Shown in pieces: positions 4,739 to 5,834 of a DNA stretch of 5,834 nt. The notes below the pieces were generated by a model. The model worked only from the letters and a program-made list of their open reading frames with translations, did not search any database and was not told where the DNA came from. The position numbers and the translations under genes are program-made. The DNA lies in contig VBPB01000317.1 in assembly GCA_005893365.1 (NCBI GenBank), forward strand, positions 1 through 5,834. Direction: 5' to 3'. Each line of letters starts with the position of its first letter. The stretch's first letter is position 1. Origin of the DNA: Candidatus Eiseniibacteriota bacterium. Lineage in GTDB: Bacteria > Eisenbacteria > RBG-16-71-46.

Positions 4739-5834
4739 CTACGTCCCCGGCACCGAGCCCACGACCTGCTTGGTCAGGTCCTGCTTCTTGGTGTTGTAGA
4801 TGCGCATCTCGCCGCGCTTGAGCTGCGGATCGTCCTTCAGGTCCACCTGCAGCTTGAAGCGCTTCTCCAGCTCGGCGAAGCGCCGCGCCTCCTGCTCCAC
4901 GAAGTAGAGCGCCACCTCGGGCGCCACCCGCAGCGTGATGCGCTTCTCCTCGCCCATCGCCGCCACCCGGCGCATCGCCCGCTCCAGCTTGACCAACATG
5001 GTCTCGGGCGAGGGCACCTTGCCCAGGCCGCCGCAGTGCGGGCAGTCCTCGGTGTAGTAGTGGAGCAGGCTCGAGCGCTCGCGCTGGCGCGTCATCTCGA
5101 TCAGCCCCAGATCGGAGACCGCGAACGCCTTGGTGCGCGCCCGATCCTTGCGCAGCTCCTTGCGGATCTCCTCCAGCACCGCGCGCTTGTTGGCCTCGAT
5201 CTCCATGTCGATGAAGTCGACCACGATGATGCCGCCGATGTCGCGCAGCCGCAGCTGGCGGGGCACCTCCTTGGCCGCCTCCATGTTGGTGCGGAAGATG
5301 GTCTCTTCCTGGTTCTTCTTGCCGGTGAAGCGGCCGGTGTTGACGTCGATCGCGGTCTTCTCGATCTGCGGCTCGATCTCGAACGCGTCGAAGATCGGCG
5401 CGTGCCCCTTGTAGAGCTTGACCCGGTCGCGCAGCTCGGGCGAGACGCTCTTCAAGTAGCTCTGGATCTCGGCGAAGGAATCCTTGTCGTCGATGACGAC
5501 CTCCTCCACCTCGTCGGTGAACAGGTCGCGGATCAGCCCGGCCGTCATCTCCAGCTCGCGGTGGACCAGCGCCGGGGCCCGCACCCCGGCCTGCTTGCGA
5601 TCGATCTTCTGCCACAGCTTGGCCAGGTGCTTCACGTCGGCCGCGAACTCGGGGTCGCCCTTGCCCTCCCCCGCCGTGCGGGCGATCAAGCCCACGCCCT
5701 TGGGCTTCACGTCGGCGATGATGGCCTTGATGCGCTGGCGCTCGGCCCGATCCTCGATGCGGCGCGACACGCCCACGTGCTCGACGCCGGGCATGAGCAC
5801 GCAGTAGCGCCCGGGCAGGCTCACCTGCTGGGTG
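4739..5834 (-). CDS. rng: Ribonuclease E/G family endoribonuclease, probably RNase G (5' end missing)
   Basis: A single-strand-specific endoribonuclease used in rRNA maturation and mRNA decay. About 364 C-terminal residues are present; the frame is open through the window edge, so the start and most of the S1 domain lie outside. The first visible residues (TQQVSLPGRY, then GVSRRI) match the end of the S1 region. The catalytic Asp pair is present: DVNTG (5347-5333) and DFIDM (5218-5204), 43 residues apart, the same spacing as E. coli RNase E D303 and D346. The Zn-link motif CPHCGG has its cysteines at 5044-5042 and 5035-5033. The protein ends soon after the small domain (VVGSVPGT) with no Arg/Pro-rich scaffold tail, which favours RNase G over full-length RNase E. 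A GTG at 5824 is internal, not the start. It is on the same strand as rplU-rpmA, its usual neighbours, but separated from them by the plus-strand pair. Confidence 0.95.
   Translation of the reverse strand, partial: TQQVSLPGRYCVLMPGVEHVGVSRRIEDRAERQRIKAIIADVKPKGVGLIARTAGEGKGDPEFAADVKHLAKLWQKIDRKQAGVRAPALVHRELEMTAGLIRDLFTDEVEEVVIDDKDSFAEIQSYLKSVSPELRDRVKLYKGHAPIFDAFEIEPQIEKTAIDVNTGRFTGKKNQEETIFRTNMEAAKEVPRQLRLRDIGGIIVVDFIDMEIEANKRAVLEEIRKELRKDRARTKAFAVSDLGLIEMTRQRERSSLLHYYTEDCPHCGGLGKVPSPETMLVKLERAMRRVAAMGEEKRITLRVAPEVALYFVEQEARRFAELEKRFKLQVDLKDDPQLKRGEMRIYNTKKQDLTKQVVGSVPGT

Noticed and set aside
4605..5615. 336-codon open frame on the minus strand inside rng
   Set aside because: Low-complexity Gly/Ala/Arg translation in another frame of the RNase E/G gene, which has all its catalytic motifs in the true frame.

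Overview
The window is very G+C-rich bacterial DNA. Almost every real gene shows strong G/C preference at third codon positions, which is why long shadow frames appear on both strands. The housekeeping genes (LDH-like malate dehydrogenase, ribosomal proteins L21 and L27, an RNase E/G family ribonuclease) are clearly bacterial. The lineage cannot be fixed from sequence reading alone. An uncultured high-GC phylum, or a myxobacterial- or Eisenbacteria-like group, would fit, but this is a guess. A lipoprotein with Met after the lipobox Cys suggests a diderm (two-membrane) cell.

Layout. On the minus strand, read right to left: the 3' part of an RNase E/G gene (4739-5834, start cut off by the window edge); then, after an interruption, rplU (1346-1660) and rpmA (1064-1336) as a tight pair with a recognisable sigma70-like promoter at 1763-1791; a long hairpin at 995-1050; mdh (23-955); and the first three codons of another gene (9-1) behind a good ribosome binding site. 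On the plus strand, lying between rng and rplU, are two genes: a small unknown lipoprotein (1969-2559) and a secreted gluzincin-type metallopeptidase with a helical, TPR-like C-terminal region (2671-4690). The metallopeptidase gene is split by a +1 frame change near 3983-3991.

How the parts relate. rng-rplU-rpmA is a familiar bacterial neighbourhood (RNA processing and ribosome assembly). Here the plus-strand pair separates rng from rplU, and mdh rather than obg follows rpmA. The 308-bp divergent region between rplU and the lipoprotein gene holds the rplU promoter, its leader with a hairpin overlapping the Shine-Dalgarno sequence, and a perfect 16-bp palindrome. The lipoprotein and metallopeptidase are both predicted to be exported and may work together at the cell envelope, but that is inferred only from adjacency and export signals. 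I found no mobile element, CRISPR array, tRNA or rRNA. The items most worth checking are the split metallopeptidase, the rplU leader structure and the palindrome.
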